A stretch of DNA of 22,334 nucleotides from QHWK01 sp035315685. GTDB lineage: Bacteria; Acidobacteriota; Vicinamibacteria; Vicinamibacterales; CAVVIG01. This document shows positions 1 through 8,600 of the stretch, piece by piece. A program made the position numbers and the translations under genes. Numbering within the stretch: position 1 is the first letter of the stretch; every line of letters begins with the position of its first letter. A model generated the notes under the pieces. That model was not told the DNA's origin and made no database searches. It saw only the letters and a program-made list of their open reading frames with translations. Location: positions 1-22,334 of the forward strand of contig DATFXR010000093.1 of the NCBI GenBank assembly GCA_035315685.1, read 5' to 3'.

Positions 1-1
1 C

Positions 2-715
2 GCCGCCGGCAACGGCACGCGCATGGGATCCCTCACCGCCGATCGCCCGAAGGCGATGCTCGACGTGGACGGCCGATCGCTGATCGATCGATCGCTCGAC
101 GCGCTCGCGGCCGGCGGCATCACCGACGTCACGATCGTCGCTGGTTACCAGCAACGGCGCCTGCGCGATCACCTCGGCAACCGCGCGCGCTTCATCGACA
201 ACGCGCGCTATCGCGAGACCAACAGCCTGTATTCGCTGTGGCTGGCGCGTGAGGTTCTGTCCGGGGGCGCGGTCATCATGAACTCGGACATCGTCGTGTC
301 GCCCGAGCTGCTGCGGCGGCTCATCGTCGCGCCGGTCCAGGACGCCGTGCTGATCGACGACGCCAGCACGCTGGACGACGAAACGATGAAAGTAAAAACC
401 TGGCAGGGCTTCGCGATCGACTTTGGGAAGGATCTCCCACCCTGGGATGCCGACGGCGAGAACGTCGGCGTGTTGAAGTTCGGGCCGCGCGGCGGCAAGC
501 GGCTCGTCGGACATCTCGACGCGTTGATCACCGCGGGCCACGAGAACGCCTGGGCGCCGATGGCGTTCCGGGCGGTTGCGCAGGAATGGCCGCTGCGCGC
601 GGTGACGACTGACGGACTGCCCTGGACGGAAATCGATTTCCCGGCGGACCTCGATCGCGCGCGCCAGATCATCGTGCCGGCGATGATTCGCGCGCGCCAG
701 CGGAAGGCGGCGTGA
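2..715 (+). CDS. LicC-like nucleotidyltransferase (partial, 5' end outside window)
   Basis: The open frame continues to the left edge. Its first visible residues, AAGNGTRMGSLTADRPKAML, are the nucleotide-binding signature of sugar-phosphate/choline-phosphate nucleotidyltransferases (G-x-G-x-R-M...D-x-P-K), so only a few N-terminal residues are missing and the internal ATG at 23 is not the start. Later motifs fit the LicC/phosphocholine cytidylyltransferase branch: ETNSLYSLWLAR, the metal-site segment NSDIVV, and DDETMKVK. By family knowledge it would transfer a nucleotidyl group from an NTP to a phosphorylated small alcohol or sugar in the cytoplasm; the true substrate cannot be read from sequence. 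The stop overlaps the next gene by one base (TGATG), so it is the first visible member of a three-gene plus-strand operon with a flippase-like protein and an EEP hydrolase. An NTP-transferase acting on a sugar-1-phosphate is the main alternative. Confidence 0.85.
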   Translation, partial: AAGNGTRMGSLTADRPKAMLDVDGRSLIDRSLDALAAGGITDVTIVAGYQQRRLRDHLGNRARFIDNARYRETNSLYSLWLAREVLSGGAVIMNSDIVVSPELLRRLIVAPVQDAVLIDDASTLDDETMKVKTWQGFAIDFGKDLPPWDADGENVGVLKFGPRGGKRLVGHLDALITAGHENAWAPMAFRAVAQEWPLRAVTTDGLPWTEIDFPADLDRARQIIVPAMIRARQRKAA

Positions 716-1638
716 TGGCTCGCGTCGTCGGAACGCCGGCCGTCGGACGCAAGCGCGGGTATCTCGCGCTTGCGGCGGCGGCCGGCGTCGGCCTGTTCGG
801 CTGGACCATCGCCTCGGTCGGCGCGCGGGAGCTCGCGTCCCAGCTGCACGCGCTGGCCCCGATCGTCGCGTTCATTCTGGCGCTGGCGGCCGCGCGGTTC
901 TGGCTGCAGGCGGCCGGCTGGCGTCTGGCGATGCCGCCGGCACAGCGTCCGACGTGGCGCGAACTGTTCGGCGCCGTCGTCGCCGGCGAAGCCGCCGGTT
1001 ACTTTGCATGGGGTGCGGTGTCGCGCGAGCCGATGAAAGCGCTGCTCGTCGGCCATCGGCTCCCTGAACGCGCCGCGCTCGGCGCCGCGGTCGTCGAACG
1101 TTTCTACTACAGCCTCGCCGCCACGGCGCTGATCGTCGCCGGCATCGCGCTGGCCGCCGTCCGCTACCACTTCGTCGGCTGGTTCCTGGTCGGAACTGTT
1201 GTGACGATCGCCGTCGCGCTCGTTGCGAAACGCTGCGGCAGGCGTTTTTCGACCTACGCCACCCACGATCGATCGACTGCGCTGGCGCTCGTCGGGTTGG
1301 CGCTGGCGCAGGAAGCCACGAATCTCGTCGAGGCGTATCTGGTGCTCGCATGGGTCGGCGCCGCTCCGACGATTGCGTCGGTCGTCGTGCTCGAAGGCGT
1401 CAGCCGGCTGTTGAACAGCGCCGGACAGTTCATTCCGGGAAAACTCGGCGTCACCGAGGCCGCGACGACGGCGTTGGCCCAGAGCCTGAGCCTGGGAGGC
1501 CCGCAGGGACTGAGCCTCGCGCTGGCGCGTCGCGCACGGTCGCTCGTATGGGGAGCGGGAGGCATCGGCCTGCTGGCGGTTCGTGCCGCGAGCCGACCGG
1601 CCGCAGTCCTACCGCCCCAGGAACGGATGGCGGCGTGA
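715..1638 (+). CDS. flippase-like integral membrane protein (LPG synthase TM / UPF0104 family)
   Basis: A protein of about 307 residues with six to eight hydrophobic segments. It resembles the membrane domain of lysylphosphatidylglycerol synthase/AglD-type proteins: an early E-x-x-G-Y-F region, and late in the protein EGVSRLLNSAGQFIPGKLGVTE, the conserved amphipathic loop of this family. Members are proposed to move lipids or lipid-linked precursors across the inner membrane. The start is chosen as the ATG at 715, which overlaps the upstream stop; a GTG lies one codon earlier at 712. Its own stop overlaps the ATG of the next gene in an ATGA arrangement. The same fold recurs as the N-terminal part of the fusion gene at 10936-14265, where the corresponding loop reads ETVSRAVTIFFKMVPMRIGV, so the window holds two divergent paralogues. 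Confidence 0.85.
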   Translation: MARVVGTPAVGRKRGYLALAAAAGVGLFGWTIASVGARELASQLHALAPIVAFILALAAARFWLQAAGWRLAMPPAQRPTWRELFGAVVAGEAAGYFAWGAVSREPMKALLVGHRLPERAALGAAVVERFYYSLAATALIVAGIALAAVRYHFVGWFLVGTVVTIAVALVAKRCGRRFSTYATHDRSTALALVGLALAQEATNLVEAYLVLAWVGAAPTIASVVVLEGVSRLLNSAGQFIPGKLGVTEAATTALAQSLSLGGPQGLSLALARRARSLVWGAGGIGLLAVRAASRPAAVLPPQERMAA

Positions 1639-2510
1639 TGCAATCGACGATGATCGTCATTGCGGCATTCATGGCCATTCTGAGGCTCGCTGGTTATCTC
1701 ACCGAACCGCGGCTGACTCCGGCCGACATTCACCGCATCGTCGGCGCGCCCGGGCAACTCGCGCCGGCGACCGTGCGGCAGCCTGTGAAGGTCGTGACGT
1801 GGAACATCGAGCGGGGCGTCAACTTCGATCGGATCGCGTCGCAGCTCGCGGCGATTGACGCCGATGTCATCCTGCTCCAGGAAGTCGATCGCTTCTGTCG
1901 CCGCAGCGGCAGCCGCGATGTCGCGCACGATCTCGCCGAACGACTCGCGATGAACTGGGTCGCGGCCGGCGAGTTCCAGGAAATCGGAGAAGGGCGAAGC
2001 GGCAGCGCCGGGACGACGGGCCAGGCGATCCTCAGCCGCTACCGCATCGACGATCCGAACGTCATCATCTTCACCGAGCAGACCCGCTTCCGCTGGCGAT
2101 GGAATCCCGCGCAGCCCCGCCGCGGCGAGCGCATCGCACTCAGAGCCCGGACCGCAGGAGTCCTGGTCTACGACCTGCACGTCGAGAGCGGCGGCGACGA
2201 TCGACTGCGCCAGCGCCAGCTCGACGACGTGCTGACGGACGCTGCTCGACAGTCTGATCAACGCATCGTCATCGCCGGCGACTTCAACAACTCATCGGAT
2301 GTGCAACCGTCGATGCTGGCGATGTTCGCGATCCCGAAGTTCGCGGACGCGCTTCCCGAGGGAACCGAGCGCCGCACGCACGTCAGTCATCGCCACCCGA
2401 TCGACTGGATCTTCACGAAAGGGCTGATCGCGAGCGGCGGTGAGGTCAGAGGGATCGACGATGCTTCCGATCACTACCCGGTCATTGCGAGCCTGACCGC
2501 TCCGCAGTGA
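1638..2510 (+). CDS. endonuclease/exonuclease/phosphatase (EEP) family hydrolase, membrane-anchored
   Basis: A 290-residue protein with the full EEP catalytic set: TWNIERG (N56), LLQEVD (E82), LHVESGG (H181), AGDFNN (D215, N217), HPIDWIF (D256) and ASDHYP (D278, H279). The fold hydrolyses phosphodiesters or phosphomonoesters with a divalent metal; members act on DNA, inositol phosphates or sphingo/phospholipids. Residues 5-20 are hydrophobic (IVIAAFMAILRLAGYL) and would act as an uncleaved signal anchor, placing the enzyme outside the inner membrane, which argues for a lipid or extracellular substrate rather than DNA repair. The ATG at 1638 is chosen because it overlaps the upstream stop (ATGA) and gives this anchor; the frame is open further upstream but only as an overlap with the flippase gene. 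The 3' end overlaps the convergent MFS gene by 29 bp. Confidence 0.88.
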   Translation: MQSTMIVIAAFMAILRLAGYLTEPRLTPADIHRIVGAPGQLAPATVRQPVKVVTWNIERGVNFDRIASQLAAIDADVILLQEVDRFCRRSGSRDVAHDLAERLAMNWVAAGEFQEIGEGRSGSAGTTGQAILSRYRIDDPNVIIFTEQTRFRWRWNPAQPRRGERIALRARTAGVLVYDLHVESGGDDRLRQRQLDDVLTDAARQSDQRIVIAGDFNNSSDVQPSMLAMFAIPKFADALPEGTERRTHVSHRHPIDWIFTKGLIASGGEVRGIDDASDHYPVIASLTAPQ

Positions 2511-4038
2511 CGGAGGTCGGTAAGCGGAGCGGCCGAATCAGTGCGCCGGCGGCGGCGGCAGCCAGAGCGACGCCGGCTGCGACGATCATCACCACGTCGA
2601 ACGCCGACACGAACGATTCGTCGATGGCGCGTTTGACAGCCGCGCGCTGCTGCGGAGCATCGATCGCCGCGTCGACGTCGGCGCCCGCCATCTTCGGGAG
2701 CTGCCGATCGATGGCTGCCCGCGACGCAGTCGGGAGCTCCAGTCGATCGAGGGCCGGGTTCACCTGCCGATCGAAGCTGCGGACCAGCACGACGCCGAAG
2801 ACGGCGATGGCAATCAGGCCGGCGATGCGTGAGACGGCGTTGTTCACGCCCGACGCCACGCCGGCATGCTCCGCCGGGACAGCCGTCATCGCGGTCGTGG
2901 TCAGCGGCGCGACCACGATCGCCATGCCCAGCCCGAGGACCAACACGGCGGGAAGGAATGTCGTCCAATACGAACTGCCGATTCCGGAGCGGGCGAAGAG
3001 CGCCAGTCCCACCACCGCCACGATCGGCCCGGCCGTCAACGGCAGACGGCTGCCGACGCTGGCGGTGAGGCCGCCCGACCATCGTGACAACAGGAACATC
3101 AGGATCGGGAAGGGCAGCAGCGCTGCTCCGGCGGCGGTCGCCGAATACTGCTGTACCTGAATCAGGTTCAACGGAACGAGCCAGAACATCGTCATCAGCG
3201 CACCGTACAAGAAGAGGGTCAGCAGATTGGCCAGCGTGAAGGTCCGCGATCGGAACAGCGTCAGCGGCAGCATCGGCCCCGGCGCCCGGCGCTCGACCAC
3301 GATCAGCGCCGCGAGCGCAGCCACGCCGACGATCAGCGTCGCGAACACGAGCGGCCGGCTGGAGTCGGGGCTCGGCCACTCGAGCAGCGAGAACACGATG
3401 CCGCCGAGACCGACGACCGTCAGCGCGGCCCCCGTCCAGTCAATCTGCGGACTTCGCGACGGGTCGCGGCTTTCGCGCATGAAGCGCGCCGACAGTGCGA
3501 CGACAATCGCCGCCAGCGGCAGATTGATGAAGAACACGGCACGCCAGCTGACGTGCTCGATCAGCCAGCCACCGAGAATGGGGCCCATCGCCGTGGTGAT
3601 CGCGCTGAACCCCGACCACGTGCCGATGGCGCGCCCGCGGTCGGCATCGTCGAACGTCGCGGTGATGATCGCGAGACTTCCCGGCACGAGGAACGCCGCG
3701 CCGATGCCCTGCGCGGCGCGCGCCACGATCAGCGCGCGCGTGGACTGCGCAAGGCCACACGCCATGGACGCCATCGTGAACAGCGTCACGCCGATGAGAA
3801 ACATTCGCTTGCGTCCGAATTGATCGCCGAGCGAGCCGCCGACGAGGATCAGGCTCCCGAGAAACAAGGCGTAGGCTTCGATCACCCACTGCACGTCGGT
3901 AATGGTGGCCTGAAGGGCCGACTGCAGGGCTGGCAGCGCGACGTTGACGACCGTACCGTCGATGAACGTGAGACTCGATCCGATGATCGTCGCCACCAGC
4001 GTCCACCGTTGCGACGATCGGTGATCCGGGGCCGTCAC
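2482..4038 (-). CDS. MFS drug/proton antiporter, DHA2 (EmrB/QacA) family
   Basis: A 518-residue polytopic protein of the usual DHA2 length with about 14 membrane segments. After TM1, FIDGTVVNVALPAL is the DHA2-typical motif D1 region; GGSLGDQFGRKRMFLIG is MFS motif A; GPILGGWLIEHVSWRAVFFINLP is the motif C-containing stretch characteristic of exporters. By family it exports drugs, dyes or small metabolites using the proton gradient; the substrate is unknown. The start is the GTG at 4038 (MTAPDHRSS); no strong Shine-Dalgarno is visible, but the AT-rich patch AATAAT lies about 10 bases upstream. It lies 65 bp downstream of the winged-helix/hydrolase gene on the same strand, so co-transcription and control by that regulator are plausible. 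The end overlaps the EEP gene tail to tail. Confidence 0.9.
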   Translation of the reverse strand: MTAPDHRSSQRWTLVATIIGSSLTFIDGTVVNVALPALQSALQATITDVQWVIEAYALFLGSLILVGGSLGDQFGRKRMFLIGVTLFTMASMACGLAQSTRALIVARAAQGIGAAFLVPGSLAIITATFDDADRGRAIGTWSGFSAITTAMGPILGGWLIEHVSWRAVFFINLPLAAIVVALSARFMRESRDPSRSPQIDWTGAALTVVGLGGIVFSLLEWPSPDSSRPLVFATLIVGVAALAALIVVERRAPGPMLPLTLFRSRTFTLANLLTLFLYGALMTMFWLVPLNLIQVQQYSATAAGAALLPFPILMFLLSRWSGGLTASVGSRLPLTAGPIVAVVGLALFARSGIGSSYWTTFLPAVLVLGLGMAIVVAPLTTTAMTAVPAEHAGVASGVNNAVSRIAGLIAIAVFGVVLVRSFDRQVNPALDRLELPTASRAAIDRQLPKMAGADVDAAIDAPQQRAAVKRAIDESFVSAFDVVMIVAAGVALAAAAAGALIRPLRLPTSVTAERSGSQ

Positions 4039-4103
4039 ACCACGACATTATTCCAGCAGCGCCGCCCTCGTCATCATCGGCGCGCGATCGATGACCGCCG
4101 GCC

Positions 4104-5336
4104 TCACCTCGTCTCCCGCTGAGGGGGACGCTGCCCCGGCATTTCTCTGAGAAAGCGTTCCACCACGTCGACGATCGCATCGGGATTGCCGACGAACGGC
4201 AGGTGATCGCTGCCCGGCAGCTCGACGAACGCTGCTGTCGGAATGCGCGCCGCCATGTGGCGCGCACCGGCAACGGGAGCCACCCGGTCGTCCCGCCGGT
4301 GCAGGATGAGCGTCGGCCGATCGATCTGCGGCACGATGGCGCGAACGTCGAGCGCCGCGTTCATCTGTGCCATCGCAATGGCGGGGGCCGGCGCCGCGCC
4401 GACCCGAAGGTACGTGCTCCACCAGGACCGGAAGCCCGGGTCGGCCGCCTGGCTCGGCGCATAGGCGTCGATCCCGACGGGTCCTCCCCACTCCCGGCGG
4501 ATCGAGTCGATGAACCGCCGCTGCGCCTCGTCGGTGGGGCCCCAGGGATAGTCCGGCGCGCGCGTCCCTTTCGCATAGGATCCAAACATCATCAGTGCAG
4601 CTGCGCGTTCAGGAAACTGCTGCGCAAACATCGCGCAGATCGGACCGCCGTCCGAGAAGCCGAGCAGTGCGGCGCGCTCCGATCCGGCGGCGTTCATGAC
4701 GATCCGCACGTCGTCCACGCGCGACTGCGGGGTTGGCCCGTCGATCAGCCGATCCGAGAGGCCGGTTCCGCGTGCGTCGAAGAGAATCACGCGCGCGACG
4801 GAGGCGAGGCACAAGAGAAAGCACGCAAACGACGGTTCGGACCACATGTAGTCGAGATGGGAGATCCAGCCGTTCGCGACGACCAGATCGATTGGACCAT
4901 CTCCGACGACCTGATACGCAATGTTGGCGTCGCCTTCTCGCGCGTACAGTGTCCGTGGCGGCGCAAACGGCGAATCGGCCTGAGGCTGTGCCGGCTCGAC
5001 CCGCGCGATGAACCGGTAGCCACGGCGATGGGCGGTCTCGACGTACTCCGGACGCCGTGCGTTGTCACCGAGCGCGTCGCGAATCTCACGCACGCACGTC
5101 TTCAGCGCAGCGTCGCCGACGAAGGAATCGGGCCACAGCGTGTCCAGCAGGTCTTCCTTCATCATCAGCCTGCCGGGCGAGGTGACGAGCAGGGCAAGCA
5201 TCGCGAACGCTTTCGGCCGCAGCGGAATGCGCACGCCCTCACGCGTGAGCAGCTCGTTGGCGCGATCGAGACGGAATCCCCCGAAGGCGAGCGGCGACTC
5301 GTATTGACGATCGGGCGGGAGTAGCGAAACCGTCAT
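4104..5336 (-). CDS. OmpR-type winged-helix regulator fused to an alpha/beta hydrolase
   Basis: A 410-residue two-part protein. Residues ~17-113 form a Trans_reg_C winged helix (RPKAFAMLALLVTSPGRLMM, LWPDSFVGDAALKTCVREIR, YVETAHRRGYRF), the DNA-binding domain of OmpR/CadC proteins. After a short linker, residues ~127-405 are an alpha/beta hydrolase with a complete triad: nucleophile S228 in GFSDGG, acid D350 in HRRDDRV, and H378 in SDHLPF. No membrane segment or receiver domain is present, so it is probably a cytoplasmic one-component regulator sensing or processing a small ligand. The ATG at 5336 is chosen over a GTG at 5345 because GGAGGAG lies 8 bases before it and the ATG overlaps the upstream small gene's stop (ATGA). 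Its winged helix is clearly paralogous to that of the divergent gene at 5685. Regulatory target is inferred only. Confidence 0.88.
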   Translation of the reverse strand: MTVSLLPPDRQYESPLAFGGFRLDRANELLTREGVRIPLRPKAFAMLALLVTSPGRLMMKEDLLDTLWPDSFVGDAALKTCVREIRDALGDNARRPEYVETAHRRGYRFIARVEPAQPQADSPFAPPRTLYAREGDANIAYQVVGDGPIDLVVANGWISHLDYMWSEPSFACFLLCLASVARVILFDARGTGLSDRLIDGPTPQSRVDDVRIVMNAAGSERAALLGFSDGGPICAMFAQQFPERAAALMMFGSYAKGTRAPDYPWGPTDEAQRRFIDSIRREWGGPVGIDAYAPSQAADPGFRSWWSTYLRVGAAPAPAIAMAQMNAALDVRAIVPQIDRPTLILHRRDDRVAPVAGARHMAARIPTAAFVELPGSDHLPFVGNPDAIVDVVERFLREMPGQRPPQRETR

Positions 5337-5533
5337 TGCTGACACTCCTCCGCGTTCGGGCTGCCCTGGACGTTGCGATCGGCCTCGATCCGCTCCTTGA
5401 CGAACCGCATCAGCTCTTCGAGCGAGATGAAGTGCGCCACTTCTCCGGTCCAGACGTGCTCTGCACGCCCCGCGATGCGTCGCTCCCGGATATCGACGTC
5501 CGCGTCGAACTGAATGACAAAGGCCCGCAACAT
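5333..5533 (-). CDS. small hypothetical protein, translationally coupled to the winged-helix hydrolase
   Basis: A 66-residue protein if started at the ATG at 5533 (MLRAFVIQFDADVDIRERRI). It contains a beta-rich front half with charged turns, then a predicted helix (ISLEELMRFVKERIEADR) resembling a small sensor or accessory domain; I recognise no named family with certainty. Its last codons, GAG GAG TGT CAG CAA TGA, contain the Shine-Dalgarno of the downstream hydrolase-regulator, and its stop overlaps that ATG, so the two are translated as a coupled pair. The frame is open further upstream to 5692, but those residues would cover the divergent promoter region and the start of the plus-strand gene, so a short form is preferred. 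GTG at 5542 and ATG at 5596 are alternatives. No strong Shine-Dalgarno was seen for any of the starts. Confidence 0.65.
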   Translation of the reverse strand: MLRAFVIQFDADVDIRERRIAGRAEHVWTGEVAHFISLEELMRFVKERIEADRNVQGSPNAEECQQ

Positions 5534-5588
5534 CGAAGACACGCGATTGACTGACGTCACGCCGGACACACTACCCGTGTGACGAAGC

Positions 5589-5672
5589 GCGGTCATGAAG
5601 TGCGGTAAGAGGGCCGGTAAAATCTGCGGTAAAAATCGCGAGTAACGAGCGCGCAACGAGCGGCGGTAGAAT
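5589..5672. promoter_or_regulatory. divergent control region with 12-bp phased CGGTAA repeats
   Basis: Exact CGGTAA hexamers start at 5603, 5615 and 5627, each 12 bp apart. Degenerate versions follow at 5639 (CGAGTAA), 5652 (CGCAAC) and 5664 (CGGTAG), and one precedes at 5590 (CGGTCA), keeping 12-13 bp steps. The array lies between two divergent genes that both encode OmpR-type winged helices, proteins known to bind head-to-tail direct repeats spaced about one helical turn. TAGAAT at 5667-5672 could be a -10 element for the plus-strand gene. Binding by either neighbour is inferred. Confidence 0.55.
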
Positions 5673-5684
5673 CCCCGATACAGA

Positions 5685-8600
5685 GTGGCCATCAGTCCGG
5701 TCGTGTACTTCGCCTCCTATCGACTGGACGCCCGGTCGCAGGTGCTTTGGGACGACGACCGTCCCGTCCGATTGACGCCGAAGGCCTTCGGCGTGCTCGA
5801 CTACCTCGTCCGTCACCCCGAACGCATCGTCACCAAACACGAACTGCTCGATCACGTCTGGCCCGAAGTGCATGTCGGCGACGCTGTCCTGAAGGTCGCG
5901 ATCCGTGAGATCCGCCAAGCGCTCGGCGACGACCCCGATGCGCCTCGCTTCGTGCAGACGGCCCGCCGCATCGGCTATCGGTTCGTCGCGCCGGTCTCGG
6001 TGATCGAGACACGCACGCCGGCCACTTCCGCGCCTGCTGCCCGAACGCTGCTCGTCGGGCGCGAACAACCTCTCGCGACGCTCACCGCGTCGCTCTCGCG
6101 CGCCATCGGCGGTCAGCGTCAGACGGTGTTCGTCGTCGGCGAAGGCGGGATCGGCAAGACCAGCGTGATCGATGCCTTCGTATCGCGCGTGGAGGAGCGC
6201 GACGCGAACGTCTGGGTGGCGCGAGGTCAGTGCCTCGAGCACGTCGGCGGCGCCGAGGCGTACCTGCCGGTTCTGGACGCGCTCGGGCGGCTCGCTCGCC
6301 TTCCTGGCCGTGAGCGCGTGGTCACGCTGCTCAGGCGCTATGCCCCAACGTGGCTCGCGCAGATGCCCGCCCTGGTCGAGCGGCGCGAGACCCTGCAGCA
6401 CGAAATCTTCGGCGCGACGCCGGAGCGCATGCTCAGAGAAATCGCAGAGGCGCTGGAGGCGCTCACCGCCGAAACGCCACTGGTCATCGTCCTTGACGAT
6501 CTCCATTGGAGCGACGACGCGACGCTCGACTTCGTCGGCATGATGGCGCGACGATCGGGGCCCGGCCGGCTGCTCATCGTCGCCGCCTATCGTCCGGTTG
6601 AAGTCGCCTTGAGCCGCCCGGCGCTCAAGACGATGAAGCAGGAGCTGATCGCGAAAGGATTGTGTGAGGAGCTTCGGCTCGACTTCCTGACGCTGACGCA
6701 CACCGCCACGCTTCTCGATACGCGTTTTCCCGGGCACACCCTTCCGTCGGCGCTCACGAGTCTGATTCACCAGCGGACCAGCGGCAACCCGCTCTTCATC
6801 GGGAACTTCCTGGAGTATCTGGCCGGTCAGGAGATGGTCGGCCTGCGGGCCGGCCGCTGGGAGCTGATCGCGCCGCTCGAAACCGTCGCAACCGCGTCGC
6901 CAGAGACGCTCCGCCAGGTGATCGAGGCGCAACTCGCGCGCCTGTCGACCGACGAGCGCGCCGTGCTCGAAGCCGCCAGTGCGTGCGGACTCGACTTCTC
7001 GGCAGTCGCCGTGGCCGCGGGGCTGGCGGTGGTCGACGAGCGCGCCGAGACGTATCTCGACGGGCTGGCGCGGCGCGGTCAGTTCGTGACGTCGCTGGAG
7101 CTGGCCGAGCTGCCCGAGCGGCGCTGGTCGCCGCGCTACCAGTTCGTCCATTCGCTTCATCAGGAAACGCTGTATCGCTCGCTGCCTCCCGGGCGGCGGC
7201 TGCGCTTTCACCTCAGGATTGCGGAACGGCTCGAACAGATCTACGGCGAGCGATCGGCCGACATCGCCAGCGAACTGGCCGAGCATTTCGAGCAGGCCCG
7301 CGACGACCGGCGCGCGATTTCGTACCTGCGCAGCGCGGCGAAGAACGAAACGCGGCGCTTTGCGAACCGCGAAGCCGCGGGCTGGCTCGACCGTGCCCTC
7401 GAGTTGTCCGACAACCTGCCGCCGCACGAGCGAGCCATCACGCGCGGCGACGTGCTCGGCGATCTCGGACGGGTCCGCCGCAACATGGGTGACATGCACG
7501 GCTCGAGCGACGCGTTCATGGAAGCGGCGCGCATCGCCGGCGAACGCGGCGACACCAGCGCTATGGTCGAGGTCCTGCTCGTCGGCGCCAGCGCGACCAC
7601 GTGGTTCGACGGCGCTGCCTGTCTGGCTGCGGCGGACGAAGCGGAGCGGGTCGCCAACACAATCTCTCCAACCCTCGCCCGCTACACGCGCGGATACGCG
7701 GCTTACTGGTATCTGCTCTGGAGTCGCTGGAACCCTGACTGGGCGCGCGACTGTGAGCGCGCGCTGGTGCTGGCGCAGGAGACCGACGATCGGCTTCGCC
7801 TGTTCGCGATGCTGCCGCGGTGCGCCTATGTCCGGCTCGCCCAGAGCCTCTACGAGGCGGCGGTCGACACCGCCGACGAGGGCGCCCGCCGCGCGCTCGC
7901 GGTGGACGATGCGTTCACCTGCATGGTGTGTCAGTTCTATCGGATCTGGGCCGGCCTGCTCGCCGGTGAGTGGGGCACGACCGATCGAGTGCTCACCGAG
8001 AGCCTCGAGCTTGCCGAGCGCAATGGCCATCGCTTGTGGCACACCCTCTACGCGGGACTCCGCGCCTGGCTGCTGCGCGAGACCGGCGCTCACGCCGCCG
8101 CGCTCGCGCTCGCGCGTGAGGCGGTCGACGCCGCGCGCGGCGTCGGCGTGCCTCTGGCCGACCTGCTCACGCAAACGCAACTCGGTCTCGCGATCGTGGA
8201 GTCGTCTCGGACCGGTGGGCCACACATCTCCGAAGCAATCGAGATTCTCGAACGCATCGTCGCGCGCCTGGATCGGGAGCCGATGCTGATGGGATTCGCG
8301 TGGCGAATGCCCGTGTTGATCGGACTGAGCTCGGCGTACCGCGGGAGCGGCGCGTGGACGAAGGCCGAAGCCGCTGCGCAGGAGGCGTGCGAGCTTGCAG
8401 CGACCTCAGGAGAGCGTACCTGGCTGGCGCTCGCGTGGATGGCGCGCGCAGAGCGCGCGCTCGCTGAGGGTGAGATCGATCGGGCGGACTCCGCGCTCGA
8501 CCGCGCGGTCACAGCTGCGGACGCAGCGGACGCGCCGCTCGCGGCGTGGCGAGTTCATGCGTGCGCCGCCAGAACGGCAGCGGCGCGCGATCGTTCGGAG

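Noticed and set aside
5571..8225. An 884-codon open frame on the minus strand opposite the winged-helix ATPase gene
   Set aside because: It is an antisense shadow of a GC-rich gene: Arg/Glu/Gln/Ala-rich low-information translation, no domain motifs, no ribosome site, while the plus strand holds Walker and winged-helix motifs.
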